Under the pieces are notes generated by a model. The model had not been told where the DNA came from. It saw nothing but the letters and a program-made list of their open reading frames with translations, and searched no databases. A DNA stretch of 64,000 nt from Dugong dugon. Taxonomy: Eukaryota > Chordata > Mammalia > Sirenia > Dugongidae. Shown in pieces: positions 43,270-54,776 of this stretch (position 1 is the first letter of the stretch; the number at the start of each line of letters is the position of its first letter). The position numbers and the translations under genes were made by a program. Location: NCBI GenBank assembly GCA_030035585.1, contig CM057473.1, forward strand, positions 13,008,501 to 13,072,500, in the 5' to 3' direction.

Positions 43270-44057
43270 TTGTAAGTTTACGTATGTGTTCTTTTTTTTT
43301 TCTGCATCCTTCACTTTTTTTGTTCTAATTCTATTGAATTTTGGAGCATATTTTCAAAAGGTATGTAAAAAATTCAAACTGTGATTCAGAAGTTATTAGC
43401 TATTCCCCTGTTTTAACCAACATGAATAAAGCATTTTTGTTTGGCTGAGGAAAATTCTCCTAATCCTTTTCTCTAGTTAGTGTAATTGGTGCTTTCTGTC
43501 AAAATAGCTTACTGAGTAAAGTGCTCAAACTTAAAGAAATGTCTTTAAAGCATTTCTAGTAAATTTATTTATTATAAACAATTTGCAAAATTCCAAAGGT
43601 GTATATGAGAGAATATAAAATTTACAATATCAGCTTGCTGCGAAGGAGAACGTGTCTTGAGAAAAGACCTCTAGTTAACTGTATTTTTTTCTCTCTTCTT
43701 TCCCGCCTAATAATTAGTTATTTGTGTCCTTCATAATTTTCATGGGGCATAAACATGACACTTAGAAAACAAGAGTAAAAACAAATCACATATAAGACTG
43801 TAGCTGCATAACAGAAATCACTCTCATTCTGTATTCGTCTTGTCTCTGTAGTCCTTAATCCGGTTTGTTTCGTACTGACTTCTTCAATGAACTATGGGAT
43901 GTGCAACCTGTGGCTAGGAATATAAACAACAACCGAAACAAATGAACTGTCTTTCCTAATCATTCTGACATGCTCGCCTAACGGTGTTATCATGGAGAAT
44001 AGATCTAACACAAAAAAACACAGAAAAAAAGGAAAAGAAAACAAGAACAACAATATT
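43270..44057. other. AT-rich sequence, no gene recognised
   Basis: About 800 bp without a recognised repeat or exon. Confidence 0.4.
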
Positions 44058-44213
44058 CCCCAAAAGAAATTGTCCAGTTAATTCTGATTCATAGCGACCC
44101 TGTAGGACAGAGTAGAACTGCCTTATAGGGTTTCCAAGGAGCAGCTGGTGGATTTGAACTGCTGACCTTCTGGTTAGCAGCCGAGCTCTTAACCACTGTG
44201 ACCCCAGGGCTCC
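44058..44213 (-). mobile_element. AfroSINE, short subfamily
   Basis: The reverse complement runs GGAGCCCTGGGGTCACAGTG, 'GCTAACCAGAAGGTCAGCAG', 'CTCCTTGGAAACCCTATAAG', 'GGGTCGCTATGAATCAGAAT'. It is close to consensus, so probably one of the younger copies. Confidence 0.93.
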
Positions 44214-44920
44214 AAACATGTGTATTTAAAGGGTTTTCTGACAATTTTCCTGCTGAGTATCACAGTCTCAGGAGCAGCCAAAAAAGCTGAGACTCAGGAT
44301 ACTTGCCTTGTTGCCTGACTGTAAAAATGAACTCTAGTGAAACTAAGCTCAGTCATTTTTTTTTTTTTAACCTGCAACTTTTTACCTGCCAAATGTAGAA
44401 GAAATTTAGAGTCCAATATAACTAATAATGCTGGTTTGGTATAAAATTAAATTTTTCATTCATTATAGTATCCCTTTTCCAACATTATCTAAACCTAAAT
44501 AAATAAAGCCATTTTAAATTGATGCATAGCAAAAATGTAACATGTATTTATCAATTGTCCACCCCATGATACCACAGTATCAGTACTGTTATCAGAACTG
44601 TTATCATTATACTCATTATACGACCATAACAGTCATATACTTGGTCAAGAAGTTGAGGGCAGTCAGTTTGATTAACATGAACAATAAAATATTAATTTAA
44701 TCATAATACATATATTTTTTCATAATGAGAATAATCGATGTCTTTTAATTTCCTAAAGGCTACAATAAATAACTTTTTAATTTTATTATTCATATAATAA
44801 AGCAAAATAATTGTGTCAATCATCTGAAAAGTTTACTAAAGTCTACATGGCTTAATGATTTATATAGAGAAAACTTGTTTTTGTCAGACCTGAATATTAC
44901 TGCATGTAATAGTCACAGTA
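44214..44920. other. AT-rich sequence, no gene recognised
   Basis: About 700 bp, very AT-rich around 44680-44820. No repeat family assigned. Confidence 0.4.
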
Positions 44921-45077
44921 TTATCCATTGCCATTGAGTTGATTCCAAATCATAGAGACGCTATAGGACAGAGTAGAACTGCCCCATAGGGTTTCCAAGG
45001 AAAGGCTGGTGCATTCAAACTGCTGATCTTTTGGTTGGCAGCTAAGCATTGAACAGCTAGCTGCATCAGCAAGGCTC
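44921..45077 (-). mobile_element. AfroSINE, short subfamily
   Basis: The reverse complement shows 'TGCCAACCAAAAGATCAGCA', 'TTTCCTTGGAAACCCTATGG' and 'AGCGTCTCTATGATTTGGAA'. The head is diverged next to 45077. Confidence 0.9.
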
Positions 45078-45193
45078 TAGTTATATTATTGCATATACAG
45101 TATTTAAAGCTGTATGTGTAAATCTAACTCAGATGAAATAGAAAGCTGTAGACCTTCTTCCTTTCCTGCCTCAGTTCAGATTTCGCAAAACTT

Positions 45194-45391
45194 GTTGTTG
45201 TTGGTAGGTGTCGTTGAGTCGATACTGACTCATAATGAGACAGAGTAGAACTACTCCATAGAGTTCGCTAGGCTGTAATATTTACAGAAGCAGATCAACA
45301 GGTCTTTCTTCTGAGGAGCTCCAGCAAGATTTCTAACCACCAACCTTTTGGTTAGCAGCTGCGTTCTTGACTGTTGTGCCACCAGGGCTCC
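45194..45391 (-). mobile_element. AfroSINE, middle-type subfamily
   Basis: The reverse complement begins GGAGCCCTGGTGGCACAACA and has 'CTGCTAACCAAAAGGTTGGT' and 'TCTGTAAATATTACAGCC'. A 7 bp duplication AAACTTG flanks it (45188-45194 and 45394-45400). It ends in an AAC-type tail (GTTGTTGTTGG on the + strand). Confidence 0.92.
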
Positions 45392-45516
45392 TTAAACTTG
45401 TGGTACCTTTATAAAAATAACCAGACCGATCAGGACAGAGCAGAAATCCAAGCAGGGTCACTTTTTCATGGTTTCATTCTTACATTTTAAATCATCCTCA
45501 CTCTAATATTGGAGAC

Positions 45517-46069
45517 TGTGATTGTTAAGTATGTGTGTCAATTTGGCTGGGCCATGATTCTCAGTGGTTTGGCCATTATGATGTACTGTGGCAGTTATAT
45601 AATGATGTGATCACCTTCATGATGAGATTTGATATGATGTAATCATCTCCATGATGGGATCTACTATGAGTATCCAATCAGTTGAAAGGGAGTTTCTTTG
45701 GGGGTGTGGCCTGTATCCAATATAGTGAACTTTCCAGCAAGGCTTATGGGTTTTTTGCTCTGGATCCTGTAGCTGGCTCCTGTTAGTCTGACCTCCAGTT
45801 CTTGGGTCTTGAACTAGCAGCTTACTTGCTATCTTGCCTGCCGATCTTAGGATTCATTGGTCTTTGCAGCCTGTGAGCCAGAGCCCTGCTGTCTGACTTG
45901 CCGATCTTGAGTTCACCAGCCCCTGCGACTACGTGAGTCAGGAGACTCCAGGCCGATCCAAGTTCCAGCCTCTACAACCATGTGATCCATTTCCTTAATA
46001 TAAATCTCTCTATATATATATTTATATGCTTTACTGATTTTGCTTCTCTAGAGAATGCAGCCTAAGACA
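45517..46069 (+). mobile_element. ERVL-type solo LTR (MLT2-like)
   Basis: It starts TGTGATTGTTAAG, continues 'GTGTCAATTTGGCTGGGCCA' and 'TATCCAATCAGTTGAAAGGG', and ends 'GCTTCTCTAGAGAATGCAGC' CTAAGACA. This is the block order of the ERVL LTR group. Flanking pentamers GAGAC (45512-45516) and GAGAT (46070-46074) agree with a 5 bp target duplication. 'AATATAAATCTCTCTATATA' near 45994 is the usual polyadenylation region. No internal viral sequence is beside it. Confidence 0.85.
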
Positions 46070-46360
46070 GAGATATAAAAGCTGCTTTTATACAAAGAGT
46101 TGTTTCTACCAAGGCCTGTGATCTTAATATAGGGATGTAAATAATTAAAATGAATGACAGCTTCTACAAAAGCCTTAAAACTATATTGCAGTGTATTTTT
46201 AAATCATGATCAATACAATAATAAATGTGTAAAATACACCACGTAAAATCGTTCAGTAAATGACTTCTTTGGCACTACACTTTAAGTACTTACCTTGATG
46301 GGCAGAAAATGTATGATTATATTCTGTATTTTATTGGAAAAATTTCCCTTTGCAACTTTT
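46070..46360. other. AT-rich sequence, nothing recognised
   Basis: Short stretch between an LTR and a SINE, without any feature that I can support. Confidence 0.4.
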
Positions 46361-46553
46361 GTGTGCTATCTAGTCAACTCCAACTTATATTAACCCTATA
46401 GAACAGAGTAGAACTGCCGCATAGAGTTTTTTAGTCTGTAATATTTATGGGAGTAGATTGCCAAGTCTTTCTTCCTGTACAGCCACCGGTGGATTCCAAC
46501 AGTCAACCTTCAGGTTAGCAGCTAAGCTCTTAACAATTGTGCCACAGGGTCTC
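46361..46553 (-). mobile_element. AfroSINE, middle-type subfamily
   Basis: The reverse complement has GGAGACCCTGTGGCACAATT, 'GCTAACCTGAAGGTTGACTG', 'CCCATAAATATTACAGACTA' and 'TATGCGGCAGTTCTACTCTG'. Confidence 0.9.
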
Positions 46554-47182
46554 CTTGAGCAATTTGAGGGGTACAAAAATAATCAATAAGTTCAGTTTAT
46601 CATAGAATACTTAACTTTATATTTTCTCGTCTTGATTCGATTTTGGCAAAGACTTATAAGAAATCTTATTAAAAAAAAATAGAAGTTATTACAGTAAAAC
46701 TACAAAAACCAGAACCTGTGTAAGGCAGAAACCTGTCAGGGAAGGAAAACTCAAATATTTTTAGAGAGCTCTAGAAAAGTGGTAAGACTGCACCTTGTCA
46801 AAGGCGGAAGACTTGCAAGACCCAGAAAAACAAGCGGTCTCGTTGGGTTCCAGTTGTTAAAAGTTTCACTGTAGTTTTTTGTAAGATAAATTGCAATCTG
46901 TAATTGTAAACATAAAAATACAAAGCTATCTAATAAAGAATAAGTGGAAATAATAAATTGTAAATAATAAGTATAAAGAACTCATTTTAGAAGTGTGAGT
47001 GCAAAAAGTAATAGAAGATATTAGTAGTTAAGAGGAGATGAGAGTTTGGGGGAGGTATTCTTATCCATTTTGGAACAGACTAATAATCCTTCTACTGTCT
47101 AGTATTTTCTCTGATTAGAGGCCTCTGAGGAAAAATAGACACTTTTACAGTTTCTCTTGACTTCTATATAAACTAAAGAAAA
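46554..47182. other. AT-rich sequence, no gene recognised
   Basis: About 630 bp. A block at 46690-46860 has somewhat higher GC ('AAGGCGGAAGACTTGCAAGA') and may belong to an unassigned repeat. No exon is seen. Confidence 0.4.
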
Positions 47183-47225
47183 CCAAACCTATTGACATCG
47201 AGTCGACTCAGAGACCTTATGAAAC
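47183..47225 (-). mobile_element. AfroSINE tail fragment
   Basis: 'AACCAAACCTATTGACATCG' and 'AGTCGACTCAGAGACC' are the reverse complement of the SINE 3' end only. This is a very short 5'-truncated copy. Confidence 0.7.
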
Positions 47226-47298
47226 ACTTTCTTCATCAACTAAATTTATTCTTAGTAGTACACATGAAAATGTAATTTAAGACTTCCTTTAGTACTGT

Positions 47299-48320
47299 AT
47301 TAGTTTCCTATGACTACTGTAACAAATTATCACAAAAGTAGTGACTTAAAACAACATAAATATTTTATCTTACAGTCCTGGAGGTCAGAGGTCTCTCACT
47401 GGTCTTACTGAGCTAAAATTAAGGGGTCAGCAAGGCTGCGGTCCCTCCAAAGGCCTAGGAGAGAATCTATTTCCTTGCTTTTTCTAGCTTCTTAAGACTG
47501 ACAGTGTCCCTTGGCTCTTGGCTCCTTCTGTCCAGTAATTGCATCATTTTATCCTCTGCTTCCAGCTTCACATCTTCTCTGATGCTCTTACTTCCCTTTT
47601 TCTCTTATAAGAACCTTTGGAATTACATTGGGCCTGTCGCAGTCATCTAGTGCTGCTCTAACAGAAATACCACAAGTGGATAGCTTTAACAAAGAAAAGT
47701 TTATTCTTTCACAGTCCAGCAGGCTACAAGTCCAAATTCAGGGCATCAGCTCCAGGAGAAGGCTTTTTCTCTCTGTTGGCTCTGGAGAAATGTTCTTGTA
47801 ATGCATCAGTCTTTCCTTGGTCTGGGAGCTTCTCTGTGCAGGAACCTCAGGTCCAAAAGATGCGCTCTGCTCCCGGCACGGCTTTCTTGGTGGTATGAGG
47901 TTCCCATGTGTCTCTGCTTGCTTCTGTCTTTTATATTTCAAAACAGATTGGATTAAGACACTATCTAATCTTGTAAACCTCATCAGCATAACCTTATCAC
48001 AGTGATGGAATTTACAACACATAAGGAGATTACGTACAACCTCATCATAGTGATAGAGTTTACAACACATAAGGAAATCACATCAGATTACACAATTATA
48101 CGATACTGGGAATCATGACCTAGCCAAGTTGCTACTCACATTTTTTGGGGGACCACAATTCAATCCATGACAGGGCCCATCTGAATAATCCATAAGAAAC
48201 TCCCATCTCAAGATTCATAAAAGTCAAAGTCCCTTTTATCGTTTAAAGTAACACATTTTCAGGTCCTAGGTAAGATTTACATATCTTTGGGGATGCATTA
48301 TTCTGCATATCAGAAACATT
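47299..48320 (-). mobile_element. MLT1-like LTR, split by a younger MaLR-type LTR
   Basis: The + strand reads GTATTAGTTTCCTATGACTA, 'CAAATTATCACAAAAGTAGT', 'TTACAGTCCTGGAGGTCAGA', 'GGAGAGAATCTATTTCCTTG' to 47634, then resumes after 48172 with 'GGGCCCATCTGAATAATCCA' and 'GGGGATGCATTATTCTGCAT'. This is the reverse complement of an MLT1-type LTR with a 538 bp insertion. Confidence 0.8.
47635..48172 (-). mobile_element. MaLR-type solo LTR, young insertion with GGGCC duplication
   Basis: 538 bp between identical pentamers GGGCC (47630-47634 and 48173-48177). On the minus strand it begins TGTCATGGATTGAATTGTGG and ends GACTGCGACA, so it has TG...CA ends. The order of blocks matches the LTRs at 3176 and 57675, but this copy is better kept. 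It contains a near repeat: 'GTGATGGAATTTACAACACA' (48002) and 'GTGATAGAGTTTACAACACA' (48050). Confidence 0.88.
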
Positions 48321-48324
48321 ATAT

Positions 48325-50419
48325 TCTCAACTTTAATCACTAAATCAGTGCGTGACTTCAATGTTTTTTGGTAGCTTCACTCAACAGATCAACTATGACT
48401 ATTCCTTTTTTTTCTGGGTTAAAAATTTGCATTTCATCAATTTTAAACTGTTTACTAAATTCCCGTTTTTAACCTGAGAAGTTGGACAAAGTTATGTCTC
48501 AGTTCAGCTATTCTGCAGGGTTAAAATAATTTTAAGCTCAGGAAAGTAGCTGTGTTCACTTATTGAGGTTACTACAGAATGATTGCTCAGAATTAGCTTT
48601 TACCATACCAGTAATCTTGTAGGTTCAGAAACAGTGCCTATAATTAGAATTATGCTATTACATATATTTATGATTTTATTATTCACACAAACCATCAGTC
48701 ATGTACTGGTAAGGAACTTAATCCAAATAAAAGAAGTCTAGGATTCAAATGATATAATGTCCTTAGTTGTCTGAGAATGGGCATCAGTTGTCATAAGACT
48801 CCATCACTTGTATCTCCTTGACTTCAGTGTTTCTCTTTCCTCCAAGTCCCTCTTCCAGCATCTCAGTTACAAATATACGGACAACCACAAGCAATGCTGA
48901 GTCCTATAGAGTGGATTTCCTCATTTCAGTCATGTTGCCTTTACGTAATTTCAATTTGTTTATGGAATTTGTCTTAAAATCAAAGAGCTACCTCAATGTT
49001 CCACATCTTTTGAAGATCAATTCAAGTCCTATTTTCTTGATGCAATCTTCCACAACACTTCTAAACTGGATCCAATCTCTTCCTTGGGTTTATTTCAGAA
49101 ACACAAGATATTTTCTTACTTAGTTATGTACCCTCTCATATTGTTTTAAGTGCAACTTCCTCTAAGCGCTCTGAGGTCAGGAATCTTAACTGGTTTTTCC
49201 TTTAAATCTGTCCATAACATCAATCAGAAAGTTAGACACAGAGAAGGCCAGAATATCCCAGTGTATAAAGTAATGAAATGGATCTGATTGGTTTACCATA
49301 ACATATAGTTAACGTTCTTTCCTCTCCAAATAGTGTCTATGGTCCTAATTCAAAAATACCGAAAACAACTTTAGTGGAAACAATTTAATTACCTCTACTA
49401 AACAGTATTTATTTAGACTAATGCACTAGAAAATATTCTGAAAAAATATTGTAATATAATAATAATCCTACCAATATATTAAACGGTTAACAATCCTATA
49501 GATTCAACTAAAATTACCATTTCAAAAATTGGTGTGAATGTTTTGATAAATACTATTCTGTTTAAAATTGAAGCCAACATATTTTTAGATGAATGTAATG
49601 AGAAACATTACCTTTTCCATTAACATTAGAAAACGTCAATTATGTTTTCCAAAGAAATTTTAAGTAAAAGCAATTATTTCGTATGTGGGGTTGGGTGTCT
49701 CTCTTGCAGTTCTAGCAAAATCCTCTTACACATTTCTTAAATAGCTTTTGTCAGATCGTGAAAGTTAGATAAACATAGATCTAATGTTAATATATTATCA
49801 TTCACTTAAAAAATTCCAAGTTTTGTAGATATTCGTTTTAACAAAGTATTTAATGCATTAACATTTATTACAGACAGTCTTCTATAAAATGGCACTCTGC
49901 TTAGAAAGTTTACATTAATATTTCATTGTTAGTGGTTCCTAAATATCTCTAATAATTTTTAAAAAGATGATCACAATGCAGGAAAAATGCCAGCACAATC
50001 GTTAAAATAATTTTGCAGAATGTCTCAAAGAATGTTTAACCAGGTCTGAAGTTTTTTAATAATGCAGTCAGGATACTGTCTAAATCTGACAAGAGAAATA
50101 GTTCTGTAACATGTGCTCCCTTAAACCAGACCTCAAGAGAGCAGAGAGTATCTCTTACCATTTTTCCTCATATTCTGAAAAATGGAGGCCAGAATTTTTC
50201 AAAGTCTAGATCCAATAAAATACATTAAACTTTATGATTCTTATATTTTTTGTGACTATTGGTCACTTTCTGTGATTTGGGGCCATTAAATCAGTAATTT
50301 TTATGGTATAAAAACTATTCGCATAATGTTTGGAAATTTTAATAACAATGTGCTTACACTTTTCAGATTTATAAGTTAATACCAATTGCTTTCTGGTTCC
50401 ATGTCCAGAATCCATATTA
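48325..50419. other. Repeat-poor sequence, no gene recognised
   Basis: About 2.1 kb with almost no recognised insertion. A 101-codon frame at 48818-49123 (+) has no known domain. The block at 48905-48970 resembles 50535-50605. Part of 49000-49200 may be decayed L2. Coding potential is not supported. Confidence 0.4.
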
Positions 50420-50639
50420 TTTTAAATGAGTGCTTATAATACTTTTCACGACCTACACAGCTACCACCTGGCCAACATCATCACCGTGATCTCTCACGTA
50501 GATAGCTGTAATACCCCTGTCACTTCTCCCTACTATGTAGTCCAATAGAGTGGTTTTCCTTATTTAAGGCTTGTTGCATTTATGTAATTACAGATTGTTT
50601 GGGGGTATTTCTGCAATCTAGTCTCAACAAAAGAACTAG

Positions 50640-51125
50640 GGTGTTATAAAGGCTCTATTTGATATGGCCCCAACATGCTAACCTCCCCTTCCTACCCATA
50701 CACATATACGTGCTATTACGACGTCGTATTCTCCTACTCGCTCCCTCTCACATTCTTCCCTAAACTACATTAGCTCTTCTGCTGTTTCTCAGTCACAATA
50801 GAGATACTCCAAATGCAAAGCCTTTATACATGTGGTTTCCTCTGCATAATGCCCTCTTCCCACAGATAACTGCATCACAACTTTCTTCTCCCTCAGATTT
50901 CTACTGCATATCACCCTTCAGTGAAACCTATGCTTATCACCATGTAAAAGGGTCCCCCTAGCCATCTTTTGACAGCAGCCTCTCTCTTTCCTGCTTTAAA
51001 TTTCTTCATAAGGTATATTGCCACTTACCTCCGTAAACATTCAGTTTGTTTGTTTATTGCCGTCTACCACTGATAGAATATGCAGTGAATACTCAGTAAA
51101 TATTTGTTGAATAAATTAATAAATT
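50640..51125 (+). mobile_element. L2 LINE 3' end (ancient)
   Basis: It carries 'TGATATGGCCCCAACATGCT', 'TTCCTCTGCATAATGCCCTC', 'TTCTCCCTCAGATTTCTACT', 'GTTTGTTTGTTTATTGCCGT' and the end 'CTCAGTAAATATTTGTTGAA', the order of the L2 consensus. Strong decay fits its age. The region 50420-50639 may be its upstream continuation. Confidence 0.75.
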
Positions 51126-51194
51126 AATGCATAAAATGGAGTTTTTTGTTGTTGTTTGTGTGCTTATTTTTGCTTGTTTTTCAAATTACTTTTC

Positions 51195-51330
51195 TGGTAT
51201 AGCAGAGCAGGCAATCAAAAGCCACAGGCTAAATCCAACCAGCCATCTGTTTCTGTAAATATAGGTTTAATGAACACAGTCAAATTTGTTTAAATATTCC
51301 CCATGGCTGTTTTTATTTAAAAACACTTAG
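51195..51330 (-). mobile_element. hAT-like DNA transposon remnant (MER type)
   Basis: 'AAAGCCACAGGCTAAATCCA' and 'CATCTGTTTCTGTAAATATA' correspond to a common mammalian MER repeat with 'CAGGCCAAAT..GGCC' and 'TGTTTTTGTAAATAAAGTTT'. The same family recurs at 56960. The strand is arbitrary. Confidence 0.5.
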
Positions 51331-52133
51331 ATCCTGGACAGAGCTGGAAAAGGATGTAGAACAAAATTCTAACTCACAAAAAAAGACCAGATTTACTGGC
51401 CTGACAGACTGGAGAAACCCTGACAAGTATGGCCTCCGGACACCCTTTTAGCTCAGTGGTGAAGCCCCTCCCGAAGTTCACCGTTCAGCTGGGGATTGTA
51501 CAGCCTCATAAAACAAAACAGGACTAACGAGGCACAGCAGTCCAGGGACAAGGACTAGAAAGCAGGAGGGGACAGGAAATCTGGTGATAGGGAACCCAAG
51601 GTTGAGAAGGGACAGTGTTGACATGTCATGGGGTTGTTAACCATTGTCATAGGGCAATACGTGTACGTGTACTAACTGTTTAATGAAAAACTATTTGTTC
51701 TGCAAACCTTCATGTAAGGTACAAAAAAAAAAAAAAAGAGAATTATCTATGTGAGATCAAATTGACAATAGCAACTCAAAAGGTTTGATGGGAAGCCTAG
51801 GGGACAGTGAGTTGAATATAATGGTGATGGAACAATTTGGAAAAGGATAGTGAGAATAGCAGCACAACTGGAAGAATGTAATCGATGTCACTGAATTGTA
51901 CATGTAGAAACTTTCAAAATGGTGTAACTTTGGCTATGTATATTTTCACCAAAAAAAAGTTCCTCAAGGTCAAGAAGGGAGAGTGTTGACATGTCATGGG
52001 GTTGTTAACCAATGTCATAAAATAATATGTGTACTGACTGTTCAACGAGAAACTATTTGTTCCATAAACCTTCATCCAAAGTACAATAAAAAAATTTAAA
52101 AAATAAAAGAATCAAAAAAAAAAAAAAAAAAGA
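51331..52133 (+). mobile_element. L1 3' UTR with poly-A, 5'-truncated
   Basis: It begins 'TCCTGGACAGAGCTGGAAAA' and reads the same blocks as the reverse complement of L1-A 3' UTR, including two copies of 'TCATGGGGTTGTTAACCA' (51625-51645 and 51990-52010). It ends with a long A run (52113-52130). An inner A run at 51722-51736 marks the edge of the first block. Confidence 0.9.
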
Positions 52134-54229
52134 AACAGAGGTGAATAGTTGAGACAAAGATCATAAAGTTAGCAAAAACAATAATATTAGTGTGGCTTTA
52201 TAAAAAAATATATAAACTTGCTAACCACTGTTTATATTAATTTTCTCCATTCTCTTCTTTTCAAATAGATAGGGATAGCTATATCACAACATGTACTATT
52301 TTCATCAAGAGATTAAAATTAAATTTTGGTAATTGTAAAATTTGAAATTTTTGCTGGACCAAGGATTGCTGTTTTGGAGTCACAAATTCTACATACAAAT
52401 TGTTAACTAGTAAAGGACATTTTTAAATATAACTTTTCTGTGAATATTTCCTTGGAATATTCCCTAGAAATATCTGATGAGATTGAAACAAAACACTACA
52501 GGCTGGTCACTTAATATAAGGAATTAAAGAGATAATTGAAAAATAAAAAGAAAGCAATTAGGATACAGGAGATGAAATCTGACCTGAGATGTGTTGTTTT
52601 ATCTTTCAAAACTTATGTGGAAAAGAACATCTGATGTTTGGTTCCATTGAGCAATTGAAGATTTAATGAGAAAGACTACTAATTGGTAGGAAATGCTCTC
52701 ATTGACTGTTTTTTAACCAGTTTTAATTGGATATAAAAATCATATATTAGGGACTTAATGAGCAATACAAATTACTCTGCCAAAAATGGCATATCATTAT
52801 CCCAAAATTTATGTACGAGCTGTTCTCATTTCCCAGGACAGTTTCAAAAACTTTGTAAAGGAAAGAACACCAAATTTAAGTAGAAGATGCATGTATTTTT
52901 TCTGTATCTGTTCACCTTGATTTCTTAGCTCACATATAGCGTGCGTTCTTGTTTATTCCTCCAGTTCCCTGGAAAGGACCTAACGTGATAAATGATACAG
53001 GAGTGGTTCTTACGCAGAAACTGACTTGAATAATCAAGACTGAACAAGTTTATTTAACAAAAGAAAGAACACAACAGTACCACTATCACTCTGAATGATT
53101 TTTTTTTTTTCCATTTTGTGATACTTCAGTCAAATGACTTCTTCTAAGTTTTATTTACTGCTTTTTTGGAGGAGGTGTTAGTGAATCATTATAAGGCCAG
53201 CATACCTGTATCCACCATGTGGGGCAAGAATAAAAATAACAACTTTTCCAGCCATCCCAGAACCACTTTCTCTGCCCTAACACAATCACAGTGCTTACTC
53301 TCTCTCTCCATCCTGATATTATAGCCATTAATTTCCTTAATTATTTTATGATATCTCAAGCAAGTGTGTATCACTATATATCAGAATTTCATTTTCTTTA
53401 TTTTTTAGCTTGACGTATCTTAAAGTCTACAGGTTAGGTCTCCATTTCTTTTTTCTCCTTCTAATTTTTTTCTATTTTAGAACCTGCAAAACTTACCCCA
53501 AATCTGGATAAAGCTGACTGAAGATTCATGATGCAGTTTAATATGTTTCAGACAAAAATTTCATGTTTAATAAAGTCTTCAGATATCAGATTCTTTCAAT
53601 AGAAATCACAGAGTGTCTGTCTAAACTTTTATCTTTTTTTAAAGCTATTTCTAGCCAATACCTTATCCCATCTATCCATTTGGAGTTACAAAATGACAGT
53701 AAGTTAATTCTATCATTTTGATTTAATATTTTTTTGGCTAAAATAATTTTGCAAATAGATACTAGAGCTCATCTACTCTTTGGCTGTACAGTGGTGCAGT
53801 TCGTATAGGAAAGGCAAGAAAACCACCTGAATCTTTTCTTTCCTTTGCATAATTTTCACATAATGAATTAATTTGCTGTTATTCTCAGAAAGTGATGCAT
53901 TATAATTTTTCACAATAAAATGATCTCATAGATTTATAATGTAGTTCAATTCATTACACCTCTGATCCATAATGAAGCTCAAATTTTCCCATCTTTGACT
54001 CTTCCGAGCTTCTCCAGGTTGGCATCTGAATCCTTTGGGCATAACCATAGCAATCTTTGATAACTTCCTTGCTATCTGGTGTGTTGAGATGTTCCATTCA
54101 TTTCATGTACATTTTCTTTGCTAGACCTGGAATGCTATATTTCTCCAAAAAACCCTTGTTTTCTTTTCATTCTATAGCACTACAATTAGAGATAATCATT
54201 TTTTCCAGGTCTTTTCAGGGGATTTAGGA
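52134..54229. other. Repeat-poor, AT-rich sequence, no gene recognised
   Basis: About 2.1 kb without clear transposons. The minus frame 53189-53374 has no known domain. Nothing here supports an exon. It may hold conserved non-coding DNA, which cannot be judged from one sequence. Confidence 0.4.
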
Positions 54230-54320
54230 TCAATAGATATAGATATAGCAATATAGCTGTAGATGTAGATATAGATTTAAACATATCTACACATATACAT
54301 TCATATAGATAAATAGATAA
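54230..54320. repeat. (GATATA)/(TAGA) simple repeat
   Basis: Irregular 'ATAGATATAGATATAGCAAT' and 'AGATGTAGATATAGATTTAA' units over about 90 bp. Confidence 0.8.
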
Positions 54321-54715
54321 AATATCTTATAAGTTCATACTAATATTTCCAATTCCAGTGCTGATTCAGAATCATTGAATGTTCACATAACTTCAGCTGT
54401 GTTATCTCTGTATTGTATTTCTTATGCATTGATAACTCTAGTTCTCAAGGACAGGAGATGACAGAATGAGAACATCCCATAATTCACATTTGCTTTGTTT
54501 CACATTTTGCATATACAACTTTTTCAATTATTATTGTTAAAAAGAGGGTTTAGGGTTTTCTTTGGGGCGGTTGGTACTCTCTTCTCCATTTTCTTTTATC
54601 GTTTCTCTATTTGTGATGTGTGTTCTCTCTCCTTGTTTCCGATCTGTCTGACTAGAGGATTATCAGTTATATTGATCTCACAGTACCACTGTTTTAACTT
54701 CATTAATTCTTTTTG

Positions 54716-54751
54716 TAAGGTCGCTATGAGTTGAATCAACTCCACTGCAAC
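54716..54751 (+). mobile_element. AfroSINE tail fragment
   Basis: 'AAGGTCGCTATGAGTTGAAT' and 'CAACTCCACTGCAAC' are only the SINE 3' end, followed by a T run. A fuller SINE starts 25 bp later. Confidence 0.65.
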
Positions 54752-54776
54752 TTTTTTTTTTTCAGTGTTCTTAAAA

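Noticed and set aside
47738-48070. 110-codon minus frame as a gene
   Set aside because: It is fully inside a solo LTR.
48818-49123. 101-codon plus frame as an exon
   Set aside because: No domain, no clear splice sites in the right places, Ser-rich composition; chance frame more likely.
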